From contig MGPE01000002.1 in assembly GCA_001797335.1 (NCBI GenBank), forward strand, positions 1 through 48,227: a stretch of DNA of 48,227 bases, given 5' to 3'. Positions 15,620 through 22,210 of the stretch are shown here, piece by piece. The translations under genes were made by a program, and so were the position numbers. Positions within the stretch are counted from its first letter, which is position 1. The number at the start of each line of letters is the position of its first letter. The notes under the pieces are model-generated. The model saw only the letters and a program-made list of their open reading frames with translations, was not told the origin of the DNA and made no database searches. Origin of the DNA: Deltaproteobacteria bacterium GWA2_38_16 (GTDB lineage: Bacteria; Bdellovibrionota; JACOXK01; 2-02-FULL-40-11).

Positions 15620-16306
15620 TTATAAGTTAGATAAATCTTCGTTAATATTTTTAGCAAAATCGAAGTTCGTGAGATATTGGAGATAAAATTGTTCTAAAGC
15701 ATATTCATCGTTAGGCGTGGGTTTGCGATTGGCGCAAAAAGATGCTGATTCTTGAAAATACATAATGTCATTGGAATTAGGCGAATGGCCTAAGCCCATC
15801 AAATGCCCCACTTCATGCGTCACGATCGCCTCTAAGCAATTTGAAAAATACACTCTCCAACCATCAAAATGCCATTGATCTGTCGTGTGAAAAGATTTAT
15901 CTGAAGCAATTCTAAGGTCTCCTCCAAAAACAGGTTTCTGGCCAAAAGGAGTCAGCAAAAGACACGCTTGGCCAACTGTATTGCCAGAAAGAGGATCTTT
16001 TTTGATCACATGCATCGTATCATCATCGTTAATGGGAGTAAAAGTATATCCCATAAATCTAAAATGAAAAGGAGTGGCTGTTAGTTTTTGTAACGCAGGT
16101 TCCCAGTTTTGATATCCTTGGTGAATGGTATCCACTTCTTCTTGTGTAAAATCCCCAGCATAAATCCAATATTCTGTGGGAAATTTAGGCTTAATAAATC
16201 GGTTAAAAATACTAGATCTATCGCCAGAAGAATAATCTAAGACACGACACCCAAAGAGTAAAAACAGAAAGAAGAAAAAACTAAAGACTCTAGTAAAAAG
16301 CTTCAT
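15620..16306 (-). CDS. matrixin-like zinc metalloprotease, lipoprotein
   Basis: A 228-residue protein with a lipobox FGC at residue 20. The zinc site THEVGHLMGLGH (His164, His168, His174) is the extended HExxHxxGxxH motif of metzincins, and DIMYF (Met about 182) supplies the Met-turn. The segment before it, with a beta-strand and QACLLLTPFG, fits the small catalytic domain of matrixins (M10) or related bacterial families. It would act on the outside of the inner membrane or on the cell surface. No pro-domain cysteine switch is seen. No sigma-54 promoter is found upstream. Confidence 0.85.
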   Translation of the reverse strand: MKLFTRVFSFFFFLFLLFGCRVLDYSSGDRSSIFNRFIKPKFPTEYWIYAGDFTQEEVDTIHQGYQNWEPALQKLTATPFHFRFMGYTFTPINDDDTMHVIKKDPLSGNTVGQACLLLTPFGQKPVFGGDLRIASDKSFHTTDQWHFDGWRVYFSNCLEAIVTHEVGHLMGLGHSPNSNDIMYFQESASFCANRKPTPNDEYALEQFYLQYLTNFDFAKNINEDLSNL

Positions 16307-16357
16307 CTGAAATTTGGCTTATATCACTTTTTAAATATTTTTTCAGATTTTTTTTAT

Positions 16358-17530
16358 TTACCGTTTTACTTCTCTGAGTCCTGTGCGAAGAACTTCTATG
16401 GATAAGCCCTTAAATGTCAAAGCGGCTTCATCCGCATTCATCTCCCTCATGAAATCAAAGAATCGTGTAAAAGCAGCAGAGCTTTCATCAACCTCAAGTT
16501 CCGTAAGACCATGCTCATCTAAAGTGCCCTCAATGCTGCCTTTGATAATCCCTCTTAAGTTTTCATAGTTATTTTTTGTCCAATGTTTATCAGAGAAAAA
16601 AGGTGCTCCGCTTCTGTTTGCCGATGGATATACACTTCGATTAAAAATATCGAATAATTTAGAAGAGATGCTTCTTCCCAATGTTTCTTGCAGCTGTGGA
16701 TCTGAAATGGCCGCTTTTATTTTTTCACATGCAGCTTCCAATCCCCCCACACCAGATGCAGGTAAAAAAGTAGAAGCAGATCGGGCTGGAGAAGCAACTG
16801 ACACCGCGGCGGGCGCTGTGGGCGTACCACCTCCTACTTTTTCTCTTACAAAACTGATTAACTCTACTTCTTTTTTTACAATTTCTTTTCTCAACGCATC
16901 CATCTTAAAAGCTTGCCCCTCTATATCATCTTGAGCTCGAGCCTGATCTCTTAAATTTTTAGATCTTTCGCCATCAATGCGACTTATTTCATCAGAAAGA
17001 AAACGACTTCTATCATTCCCTGCTCCCACATACACATCTCCCATGGCAGTGCCTTCCACAACAGCATCTTCTCTGAACCAACTTCTTGGATTGTACCACC
17101 GTGAAGTCGCTTGCCTTCTTAGATTAGCTAATTCAGCATTAAGCTGATTCGCTGTTTTATTGTACTCATCGATTAAATCGAGTCCTTCATTATGTAAATC
17201 TATCCATCTATTTCTTAAATCAACCAAATTTCCAAATTCTTTTGCCATTTCATTTAAAGGAGAAAGAGGAGGTTCTTTTATTGCCAGCACTTCATTGGCT
17301 CGATCATAGAAACCATTGTACTGATATATTAAAATCGCCATTGGATTTGCGTCCCCTGTTCCTTCTGGAAGACGAGACAAGTCTTTATAGGTAACAGAGG
17401 CCAGTTGATTTAAATATCCTTGTAATGCAGTTACTGTCGGATGATTGCGCACTGGATCTTCTGCCCATGATAGTGGGCACATATATGACAGAATAAAAAC
17501 CAAACTGATTAATTTTAAAACGTGTTTCAT
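16358..17530 (-). CDS. exported coiled-coil protein of unknown function
   Basis: Starts at ATG 17528-17530, ten bases after AAAGGAG; the frame open to 17650 translates a promoter and a 30-bp repeat and is rejected. A signal peptide (MKHVLKLISLVFILSYMC, cleaved near SWAED) precedes about 365 residues. Residues about 110-250 are rich in heptad-like Leu, Glu, Lys and Asn (NQLNAELANLRRQ, RSKNLRDQARAQDD) and probably form coiled coil. A Pro/Ala-rich hinge (GGGTPTAPAAVSVASPARS) separates this from a C-terminal helical domain. Family unknown. It shares an upstream 30-bp sequence with the TIGR02147 locus. Confidence 0.7.
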   Translation of the reverse strand: MKHVLKLISLVFILSYMCPLSWAEDPVRNHPTVTALQGYLNQLASVTYKDLSRLPEGTGDANPMAILIYQYNGFYDRANEVLAIKEPPLSPLNEMAKEFGNLVDLRNRWIDLHNEGLDLIDEYNKTANQLNAELANLRRQATSRWYNPRSWFREDAVVEGTAMGDVYVGAGNDRSRFLSDEISRIDGERSKNLRDQARAQDDIEGQAFKMDALRKEIVKKEVELISFVREKVGGGTPTAPAAVSVASPARSASTFLPASGVGGLEAACEKIKAAISDPQLQETLGRSISSKLFDIFNRSVYPSANRSGAPFFSDKHWTKNNYENLRGIIKGSIEGTLDEHGLTELEVDESSAAFTRFFDFMREMNADEAALTFKGLSIEVLRTGLREVKR

Positions 17531-17561
17531 AATTATTTTTCTCCTTTTTTGGGGCTGTGTT

Positions 17562-17589
17562 CTTGTACCACAAAATTTTCTGAAATCAA
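17562..17589 (-). promoter_or_regulatory. promoter of the coiled-coil exported protein
   Basis: Minus strand TTGATT (17584-17589), 16 bases ending TGG, TACAAG (17562-17567), so an extended -10. The 30-bp repeat ends eight bases upstream of the -35 box, a position typical of activator sites. Confidence 0.5.
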
Positions 17590-17597
17590 TATAGGGG

Positions 17598-17627
17598 GTA
17601 AATAAAGTGATTACCGGTGGTAAATTT
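17598..17627 (+). repeat. 30-bp direct repeat, copy 1
   Basis: Identical over 30 bases, same orientation, to 20324-20353. It contains the dyad TTACC-ggt-GGTAA. It lies immediately upstream of the coiled-coil protein promoter. It could be a regulator binding site or a trace of recombination, since the two copies flank the toxin-antitoxin genes. Confidence 0.8.
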
Positions 17628-17669
17628 TTGAAGCTAAAACAGGACATCAAGCTATGATAATTTGAATAT

Positions 17670-18002
17670 CTACTTCATATTATCATGATAAACTGAAGTT
17701 GAATAAATGACATCTCCTTCTTGCAATATTTTCTCTCTAAAAACTTTTGAAACCCTGGAAAGATCTACAAGATCCACAGAGTATGGAAAGTTGCTTTCTT
17801 CAAAGTATTCTTTCATAAATGCCATTTTAGCAGAATCTAAAGGTTTTAAACTACTGATCGCAATATCAATATCAGATAAACGCGATGTTTTTCCAGAAAC
17901 AAAAGAGCCAAATAGAATAATCTTAAACTGCTTATCTTCTAAGATTTTACAAATACCCTCAATAATAAAGCTAAGACTATCTTTAGGAAGTTTATTTTTC
18001 AC
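17670..18002 (-). CDS. minimal nucleotidyltransferase (MNT) of an MNT/HEPN pair
   Basis: A 110-residue protein with the polymerase-beta-type nucleotidyltransferase motif FGSFVSGKTSRLSDIDIAI, in which the two Asp residues bind metal. It overlaps the upstream HEPN gene by 11 bases. In such pairs the MNT protein usually acts as the antitoxin by adding AMP to the HEPN RNase; substrates differ between systems. The gene order HEPN then MNT is the usual HI0074-HI0073 arrangement. Confidence 0.88.
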   Translation of the reverse strand: MKNKLPKDSLSFIIEGICKILEDKQFKIILFGSFVSGKTSRLSDIDIAISSLKPLDSAKMAFMKEYFEESNFPYSVDLVDLSRVSKVFREKILQEGDVIYSTSVYHDNMK

Positions 18003-18375
18003 TTTCTTGCTTTAAACGGATAAGAGTCTTTTTGGCGACCTCTAAAAAATTTTTAGATGCCTCAAAAACATCTTCTGCTTGATCTTCATTATAGGTATGT
18101 GTCGTTAAATTTCTCTTTTCTAAAAAGCCAAACCAAAGATTTAAATCATCAATGAGCCCAATCTTCAAGGCTGCTCGAAAAACTTGTTTTGGGCTTCCGA
18201 CTTCTATGCCTTGCATTTTTAAAATTCGCTGCATCATCTTCCACATCAGTTCAAAGGTGTACTCAAATCGTTGGATAGCCCCATCTCGCCGATAAACATC
18301 CATTTCTTGCCGATGAATATCTTCCAGACTTTCAACGGCCTTTGTTAAGGCAGAGAAATCTATTTTATAGCTCAT
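17992..18375 (-). CDS. HEPN / nucleotidyltransferase substrate-binding protein (HI0074 family)
   Basis: A roughly 127-residue all-helical protein. The start is taken at ATG 18373-18375 (MSYKIDFSALTKAV), with an adjacent ATG three bases earlier; no Shine-Dalgarno sequence is visible. Family features are the N-terminal LTKAVESLED, FEYTFELMWKMMQRIL, SPKQVFRAALKIGLI and the NLTTHTYNE block near 95, which corresponds to the RNase Rx4-6H region of HEPN domains. The partner MNT gene follows with an 11-base overlap. Confidence 0.85.
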   Translation of the reverse strand: MSYKIDFSALTKAVESLEDIHRQEMDVYRRDGAIQRFEYTFELMWKMMQRILKMQGIEVGSPKQVFRAALKIGLIDDLNLWFGFLEKRNLTTHTYNEDQAEDVFEASKNFLEVAKKTLIRLKQESEK

Positions 18376-18443
18376 CATAAGAATTAGTTTATGACATAAT
18401 CCCAAGAAGTTTCAATCCAAAAATAGAAAATCTAAAAAATAAC

Positions 18444-18471
18444 TTGATTTTATACACGTAACCATTATAAT
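18444..18471 (+). promoter_or_regulatory. promoter of the ParE/Phd operon, leaderless
   Basis: TTGATT (18444-18449), 16 bases, consensus TATAAT (18466-18471), then six bases to GTG 18478. The predicted +1 is the G of the start codon. The -10 box occupies the centre of a 32-bp palindrome. Confidence 0.7.
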
Positions 18472-18483
18472 GGTTACGTGTAT
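18452..18483. promoter_or_regulatory. perfect 32-bp palindromic operator spanning -10 box and start codon
   Basis: Each 16-base half reads ATACACGTAACCATTA and its exact complement. It covers the -10 box and the GTG start of the toxin gene. This is a strong candidate for the autoregulatory operator bound by the Phd/YefM-type antitoxin or its complex with toxin. Confidence 0.8.
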
Positions 18484-18735
18484 CGGCTTCTTTTTACAGA
18501 TAAAGCAAGAAAGCAGTATGAGCCTATTTCTGGGAAACTTAAAGGACAAATAGATAAAGGGCTTGAACGAATTTCTAAAAACCCCTATGGAGGAAAGCCG
18601 CTGATAGGAGATCTCAGAGGAATTTGGTCTGAAAGGGTTTCTACTTTTAGAATCCTTTATAAGATTTATGAAACCAAAATAGAAGTTTTAGTACTTTTAA
18701 TTGAACACCGAAAGAAAGTCTACGGAGGGCATTAG
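18478..18735 (+). CDS. RelE/ParE-superfamily toxin
   Basis: An 85-residue protein beginning at GTG 18478 (YRLLFTDKARKQYEPI). Family features are the alpha-hairpin with LKGQIDKGLERISKNPYGGKPLIGDLRGIW in two helices, and the C-terminal strand FRILYKIYETKIEVLVLLIEHRKKVYGG, in which RILYK and EHRKKVY carry the usual basic and aromatic residues. It could be an mRNA interferase (RelE-like) or a gyrase poison (ParE-like). The toxin gene precedes the antitoxin gene by two bases, the reverse of the commonest order. Confidence 0.88.
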   Translation: MYRLLFTDKARKQYEPISGKLKGQIDKGLERISKNPYGGKPLIGDLRGIWSERVSTFRILYKIYETKIEVLVLLIEHRKKVYGGH

Positions 18736-18737
18736 CC

Positions 18738-19040
18738 ATGATAAAAAGTAAATTTATCTCTGTTAGTAAAGCAAAAACAAAACTCTTGGCATTGGTACGA
18801 ACCATGAATGAAACGGGAGAATCTTATATTTTAACCAAAGACGGAGAGCCAAAAGGCGTTTTGCTCCCCACAGAAGTATATGAATCCTATCTTGAAACAA
18901 TGGAAGTTGAGGAAAATCCAAAACTCATGTCTGAACTCAAGCAAGCTTTAGCGGAAGAAAAAAAAGAACATCTTTGGACCAGAGATAAAAAAGGACGCTG
19001 GATAAAATATTCTTCAAAATCTACCAAAAAAGCAGCTTAA
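18738..19040 (+). CDS. Phd/YefM-type antitoxin
   Basis: A 100-residue protein. The N-terminal DNA-binding fold is recognisable in FISVSKAKTKLLALVRTMNETGESYILTKDGEPKGVLLPTEVYESYLETM (read as separate blocks), matching Phd/YefM antitoxins. The C-terminal half is charged and probably unfolded until it wraps around the toxin. It starts two bases after the toxin stop and probably binds the 32-bp palindrome at 18452-18483. Confidence 0.87.
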   Translation: MIKSKFISVSKAKTKLLALVRTMNETGESYILTKDGEPKGVLLPTEVYESYLETMEVEENPKLMSELKQALAEEKKEHLWTRDKKGRWIKYSSKSTKKAA

Positions 19041-19068
19041 TTTTTTATTTTTAAAGACTTGATTTCGA

Positions 19069-20250
19069 CTAATATTCAGGAACCACCCAGTGATCACGAG
19101 ACCACCAGCCAGTCGAAGAATCCAGAGGATTAAAATTATGTACAACATCAGCTGAAATTTGAGGAGGCAATCCCTCATAGCATCCTCCCAGGGGATTAAA
19201 TTGTTCGTCTTTATAGCTTTGGTGTAAAGCTTGATTTTGAATGACAGCACGATGAACGGGGATATCAAATCCTTTGATCCTAAAATAATGCCAATTTCCT
19301 TGATCGTAAAGAATAGGAATAGAAAGTTGTAATTCTAAAATCTTTGGATCTGGACCAGCCAAAGATTTATAGCGACCTTCAGCATTCCGCGAACCATCAG
19401 CTCTTCTCATTCCATAATCGCGATCTGCTGCATTGCTCCAAACTCTTTGCTCAAATCTATATCCCGTATCAAGATGTGTCATGTCGGATCCAGATTGAAC
19501 TAAATCTCCAGGGCTGATGGATGCCGCGGGAGAACGGTTGTCATCAAACACATAGGTTCTGGCATGACGGTAGTTACTGGTGGGCTGATCGAACACAGAA
19601 AGAATATCTTGGGTTTGAAGAGGTCTATTGGTAAAATTATATCCTGAAATAAAAGGAAAAGGATTAAGCGGTCCTCGGAACCATTGTTCAAGAAGAGACT
19701 CAGATAGCACAAGATCATTCGAATGTTGTATGTTGGCATTGATAATGAAAGGGATAAGATCACTCCACCCCAATTGAGCCCAGCGTTTAAAATAATGAGG
19801 GGGCAAATAATCAAATTTAAGATTAATAAAAAGCCCATCGAGATGGGTCGAAGGAGTATATGTGTCCTCCCAATCTACACGACTAAAATCTCCATATTCT
19901 CTCGTCATGGCACAGATGTTGAGTCGAACAAGAGGAATCGCCGTTTCAGGGTCTACTTTTTGCCCTGCTAAGGGACGACTCCATGGCCAATTGGGGTCAT
20001 CTTCAGGCCAAGGATTCCAAGGATCAGTACCAGTCCATGGGTCATCAGTGCTTCCATCTTTTTTAGGAGGTATAGTCATAGACTCATCATCCAAATCAAA
20101 TGTATTGGAGCCTTTAAGAAGTGAGGTACTGCTGCTGGTAGAAGCACTCGTCCCAGCAGAAGGTGTTCCACTCTGTTCGCCTCCTCCACACGATATAAAA
20201 AGCACGAGAAGTAAAAGCAGTAAAAAATATTTCAAAATTCTTAACTTCAT
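19069..20250 (-). CDS. lipoprotein of unknown function with Trp/Pro-rich linker
   Basis: Starts at ATG 20248-20250; the frame open to 20448 covers a promoter and a 30-bp repeat and is rejected. The signal MKLRILKYFLLLLLLVLFISC ends in a lipobox, followed by GGG and a Ser/Thr-rich linker, then an unusual DPW/NPWPEDDPNWPW segment. The C-terminal 270 residues look like a folded domain with many aromatic residues and a repeated Asp-Arg pattern (ARTYVFDDNRS, DRDYGMRRADGSR). Family not recognised. It is divergent from the TIGR02147 gene and shares its regulatory region. Confidence 0.7.
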   Translation of the reverse strand: MKLRILKYFLLLLLLVLFISCGGGEQSGTPSAGTSASTSSSTSLLKGSNTFDLDDESMTIPPKKDGSTDDPWTGTDPWNPWPEDDPNWPWSRPLAGQKVDPETAIPLVRLNICAMTREYGDFSRVDWEDTYTPSTHLDGLFINLKFDYLPPHYFKRWAQLGWSDLIPFIINANIQHSNDLVLSESLLEQWFRGPLNPFPFISGYNFTNRPLQTQDILSVFDQPTSNYRHARTYVFDDNRSPAASISPGDLVQSGSDMTHLDTGYRFEQRVWSNAADRDYGMRRADGSRNAEGRYKSLAGPDPKILELQLSIPILYDQGNWHYFRIKGFDIPVHRAVIQNQALHQSYKDEQFNPLGGCYEGLPPQISADVVHNFNPLDSSTGWWSRDHWVVPEY

Positions 20251-20270
20251 AAACGTACTATAACACTTAA

Positions 20271-20298
20271 ATTTTACCACGAAACCGGACAGAGACAA
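20271..20298 (-). promoter_or_regulatory. promoter of the Trp-rich lipoprotein
   Basis: Minus strand TTGTCT, 16 bases ending GTGG, TAAAAT (20271-20276). The spacer end TTTCGTGG resembles TTTTGTGG of the 17562-17589 promoter, so the two promoters may be related by duplication. The 30-bp repeat lies about 24 bases upstream. Confidence 0.45.
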
Positions 20299-20323
20299 TG
20301 TTTGGAACATTAAAATTAGATGA

Positions 20324-20353
20324 GTAAATAAAGTGATTACCGGTGGTAAATTT
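20324..20353 (+). repeat. 30-bp direct repeat, copy 2
   Basis: Exact copy of 17598-17627 in the same orientation, including TTACC-ggt-GGTAA. It is five bases upstream of the -35 box of the TIGR02147 gene and in the same region as the divergent lipoprotein promoter. Confidence 0.8.
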
Positions 20354-20358
20354 GGAGA

Positions 20359-20387
20359 TTGACAAAAAGACATTTGCCTAATATATA
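20359..20387 (+). promoter_or_regulatory. leaderless promoter of the TIGR02147 gene
   Basis: Consensus TTGACA (20359-20364), 17 bases, TATATA (20382-20387), then seven bases to ATG 20395. Predicted +1 coincides with the start codon and there is no Shine-Dalgarno sequence. Confidence 0.7.
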
Positions 20388-20394
20388 AGCATCT

Positions 20395-21204
20395 ATGATT
20401 TTTGAGCACACAGATTATAAAAGCTATCTCAAAGAAGCCTATATTCAAAAAAAGAACGCCAATTCAAAGTATTCACAACGAGCATTCGCAAAACACCTTG
20501 GAATTAGTCCAACACTCATCAACCTTGTCTTTAAAGGAACCAAGAACATTTCTTCCGAAACAGCACTCATGATGTCTGATCCCTTAAAACTTAAGGAAAA
20601 TGAACGAGATTATTTTTGTAGCCTTGTCCAGCTTGAGGGAGCCAAAACTCCTCAAGCCAAAGAGTTTATGGCCAAAAAACTTGAAAACCTCCACCCTGCA
20701 CAATCCTTTCAAACCATTGAATTGGACCACTTTAAAATGATTTCAAACTGGTACCACCATGCCATTTTAGAGATGACGGAGCTTGATCATTTTAAATATA
20801 ATCCCAGTTGGATTTCAAAAACATTAAACATTTCAAAAGAGGAAGTGGAGCTTGCCTGGGAGAGGCTAAAACGACTAAAACTCATCACAAAGAAAAAAGG
20901 GAAATGGCATAAAACACATGCCTTTTCCTCCATACAATCTGATAAATATCACGATGTTATCCGAAAATTCCACAAACAAACACTTGAAAAAGCCCTAGAA
21001 AGCTTAAGTTCTCAAACCCCAGAAGAAATGGAGATGGGCACGATGACACTTTCTATTGATCCTTCCAAAATAAAACAAGCCAAAAAGAAAATGAAAGAAT
21101 TTAGAATGGAAATGGCGCAATATTTAACGAAGGGAAAAAGAACTCATACCTATCAACTCTCCACTCACCTTTTTAAACTAACCAAAGGAGATTCACGCGA
21201 ATGA
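20395..21204 (+). CDS. TIGR02147 family protein, probable DNA-binding regulator
   Basis: A 269-residue protein. The N-terminal 90 residues carry a helix-turn-helix of the XRE-like type (YSQRAFAKHLGISPTLINLVFKGTKNIS) typical of the TIGR02147 family, known mainly from Fibrobacter and Bdellovibrio-like bacteria where it occurs in many copies. The middle has WYHHAILEMTELDHF followed by a winged-helix-like segment (ELAWERLKRLKLITKKKGKWH), also typical. The last four bases overlap the next gene for a small exported protein, so the two act as a unit. It is the best candidate to bind the 30-bp repeats at 17598 and 20324. Confidence 0.85.
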   Translation: MIFEHTDYKSYLKEAYIQKKNANSKYSQRAFAKHLGISPTLINLVFKGTKNISSETALMMSDPLKLKENERDYFCSLVQLEGAKTPQAKEFMAKKLENLHPAQSFQTIELDHFKMISNWYHHAILEMTELDHFKYNPSWISKTLNISKEEVELAWERLKRLKLITKKKGKWHKTHAFSSIQSDKYHDVIRKFHKQTLEKALESLSSQTPEEMEMGTMTLSIDPSKIKQAKKKMKEFRMEMAQYLTKGKRTHTYQLSTHLFKLTKGDSRE

Positions 21205-21470
21205 TTAAAAAAATATTTTTTCTGCTTATTCTAAACTTTCTCACTACGCCTGCCTTCTCTGGAGGAGGAGGCATTGATGTTTCTGGTGGTGAATTAGAAA
21301 TATTTTTAAGAAACCATTTAAATTTAAGTGCATGTTTAACTCAAGATCATCTTTTATTGATTGAAGATATCGAAACCCAAGAAAGAGCCATTTTTCCGAT
21401 AGAATCTTTTGAAGTAGAGTCTCTGGGGGAAGACTGGGTACTACAACTCCCCACCTGTGGTTCTTTCTAG
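21201..21470 (+). CDS. small exported protein encoded with the TIGR02147 regulator
   Basis: An 89-residue protein with signal peptide MIKKIFFLLILNFLTTPAFS, then GGGGIDVSGGELE and two cysteines near the middle and the C-terminus (SACLTQ, PTCGSF) that could form a disulfide. ATG 21201 overlaps the regulator's stop, implying coupled translation. TIGR02147 genes are often followed by genes for small exported proteins; function unknown. Its 3' end overlaps the convergent sdhB stop by four bases. Confidence 0.7.
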   Translation: MIKKIFFLLILNFLTTPAFSGGGGIDVSGGELEIFLRNHLNLSACLTQDHLLLIEDIETQERAIFPIESFEVESLGEDWVLQLPTCGSF

Positions 21471-22210
21471 CTTCTAAATATTTTTTTAATGCCGTAGAGA
21501 ACCGTCTGCCGGTTCATGTCGGCAATAGAGGTGGTCAGAGGAATACTTTTAGGACAAGCGTTCACGCAGTTTTGAGAATTGCCACAGTCTTCAATGCCAC
21601 CCTCACCCATCAACGCCTCTAAGCGTTCTTCTCGTTGCATGTGTCCTGTGGGGTGAAGATTAAAAAGACGGGCTTGAGAAATAGCCGCTGCTCCAATGAA
21701 ATTAGATCGATCATTAAATTGCGGGCACACTTCCACACAACAGCCACACGTCATACATTCTGAAAGTTTATACCCAATTTGCTGGTCTTGATCTGACATC
21801 TTTGGACCAGGACCTAAATCATAAGTTCCATCGATGGGGATCCATGCTTTTACCCGTTTTAAGGCATCAAACATAAATTGACGACCCACTTTTAAATCTC
21901 GAATCACTGGAAACTTACTCATCGGTTCTAATCGAAGAGGTTGTTCCAGATTATCTATTAAAGCACTACACGATTGCCGTACTTTTCCATTAATCACCAT
22001 GGTACAAGCACCACAGACTTCTTCTAAACAATTACAATCCCATGCAACTGTAGTCGTGGGTTTTCCATCCTTGGTCACAGGGTTTTTGGCAATTGCCATC
22101 AGTACCGAAATCACATTCATTCCAGCTTGATACGGCACTTGAAACTCTTCCCAAAAAGAAGGAGACTCCTGATCCAGCTTTCGTTTAATTTTTACATGAA
22201 CTGTTTTCAT
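21467..22210 (-). CDS. sdhB: succinate dehydrogenase/fumarate reductase iron-sulfur subunit
   Basis: A 247-residue subunit of respiratory complex II that carries electrons from FAD to quinone. The N-terminal ferredoxin-like domain has the [2Fe-2S] ligands in CNCLEEVCGAC and the later Cys in VRQSC. The C-terminal domain has CMTCGCCVEVCP and NCVNACPKSIP for the [4Fe-4S] and [3Fe-4S] clusters. The start overlaps the sdhA stop by one base (TAATG), so translation is coupled. Confidence 0.95.
   Translation of the reverse strand: MKTVHVKIKRKLDQESPSFWEEFQVPYQAGMNVISVLMAIAKNPVTKDGKPTTTVAWDCNCLEEVCGACTMVINGKVRQSCSALIDNLEQPLRLEPMSKFPVIRDLKVGRQFMFDALKRVKAWIPIDGTYDLGPGPKMSDQDQQIGYKLSECMTCGCCVEVCPQFNDRSNFIGAAAISQARLFNLHPTGHMQREERLEALMGEGGIEDCGNSQNCVNACPKSIPLTTSIADMNRQTVLYGIKKIFRS

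Noticed and set aside
17553-17568. TGGTACAAGAACACAG as a sigma-54 promoter
   Set aside because: The -12 GC is absent; an extended -10 sigma-70 reading fits better.
17531-17650. N-terminal extension of the coiled-coil protein frame (contains NLPPVITLFT)
   Set aside because: That peptide is just the translation of the 30-bp repeat, also seen upstream of the 19069-20250 gene; both true starts have signal peptides further in.
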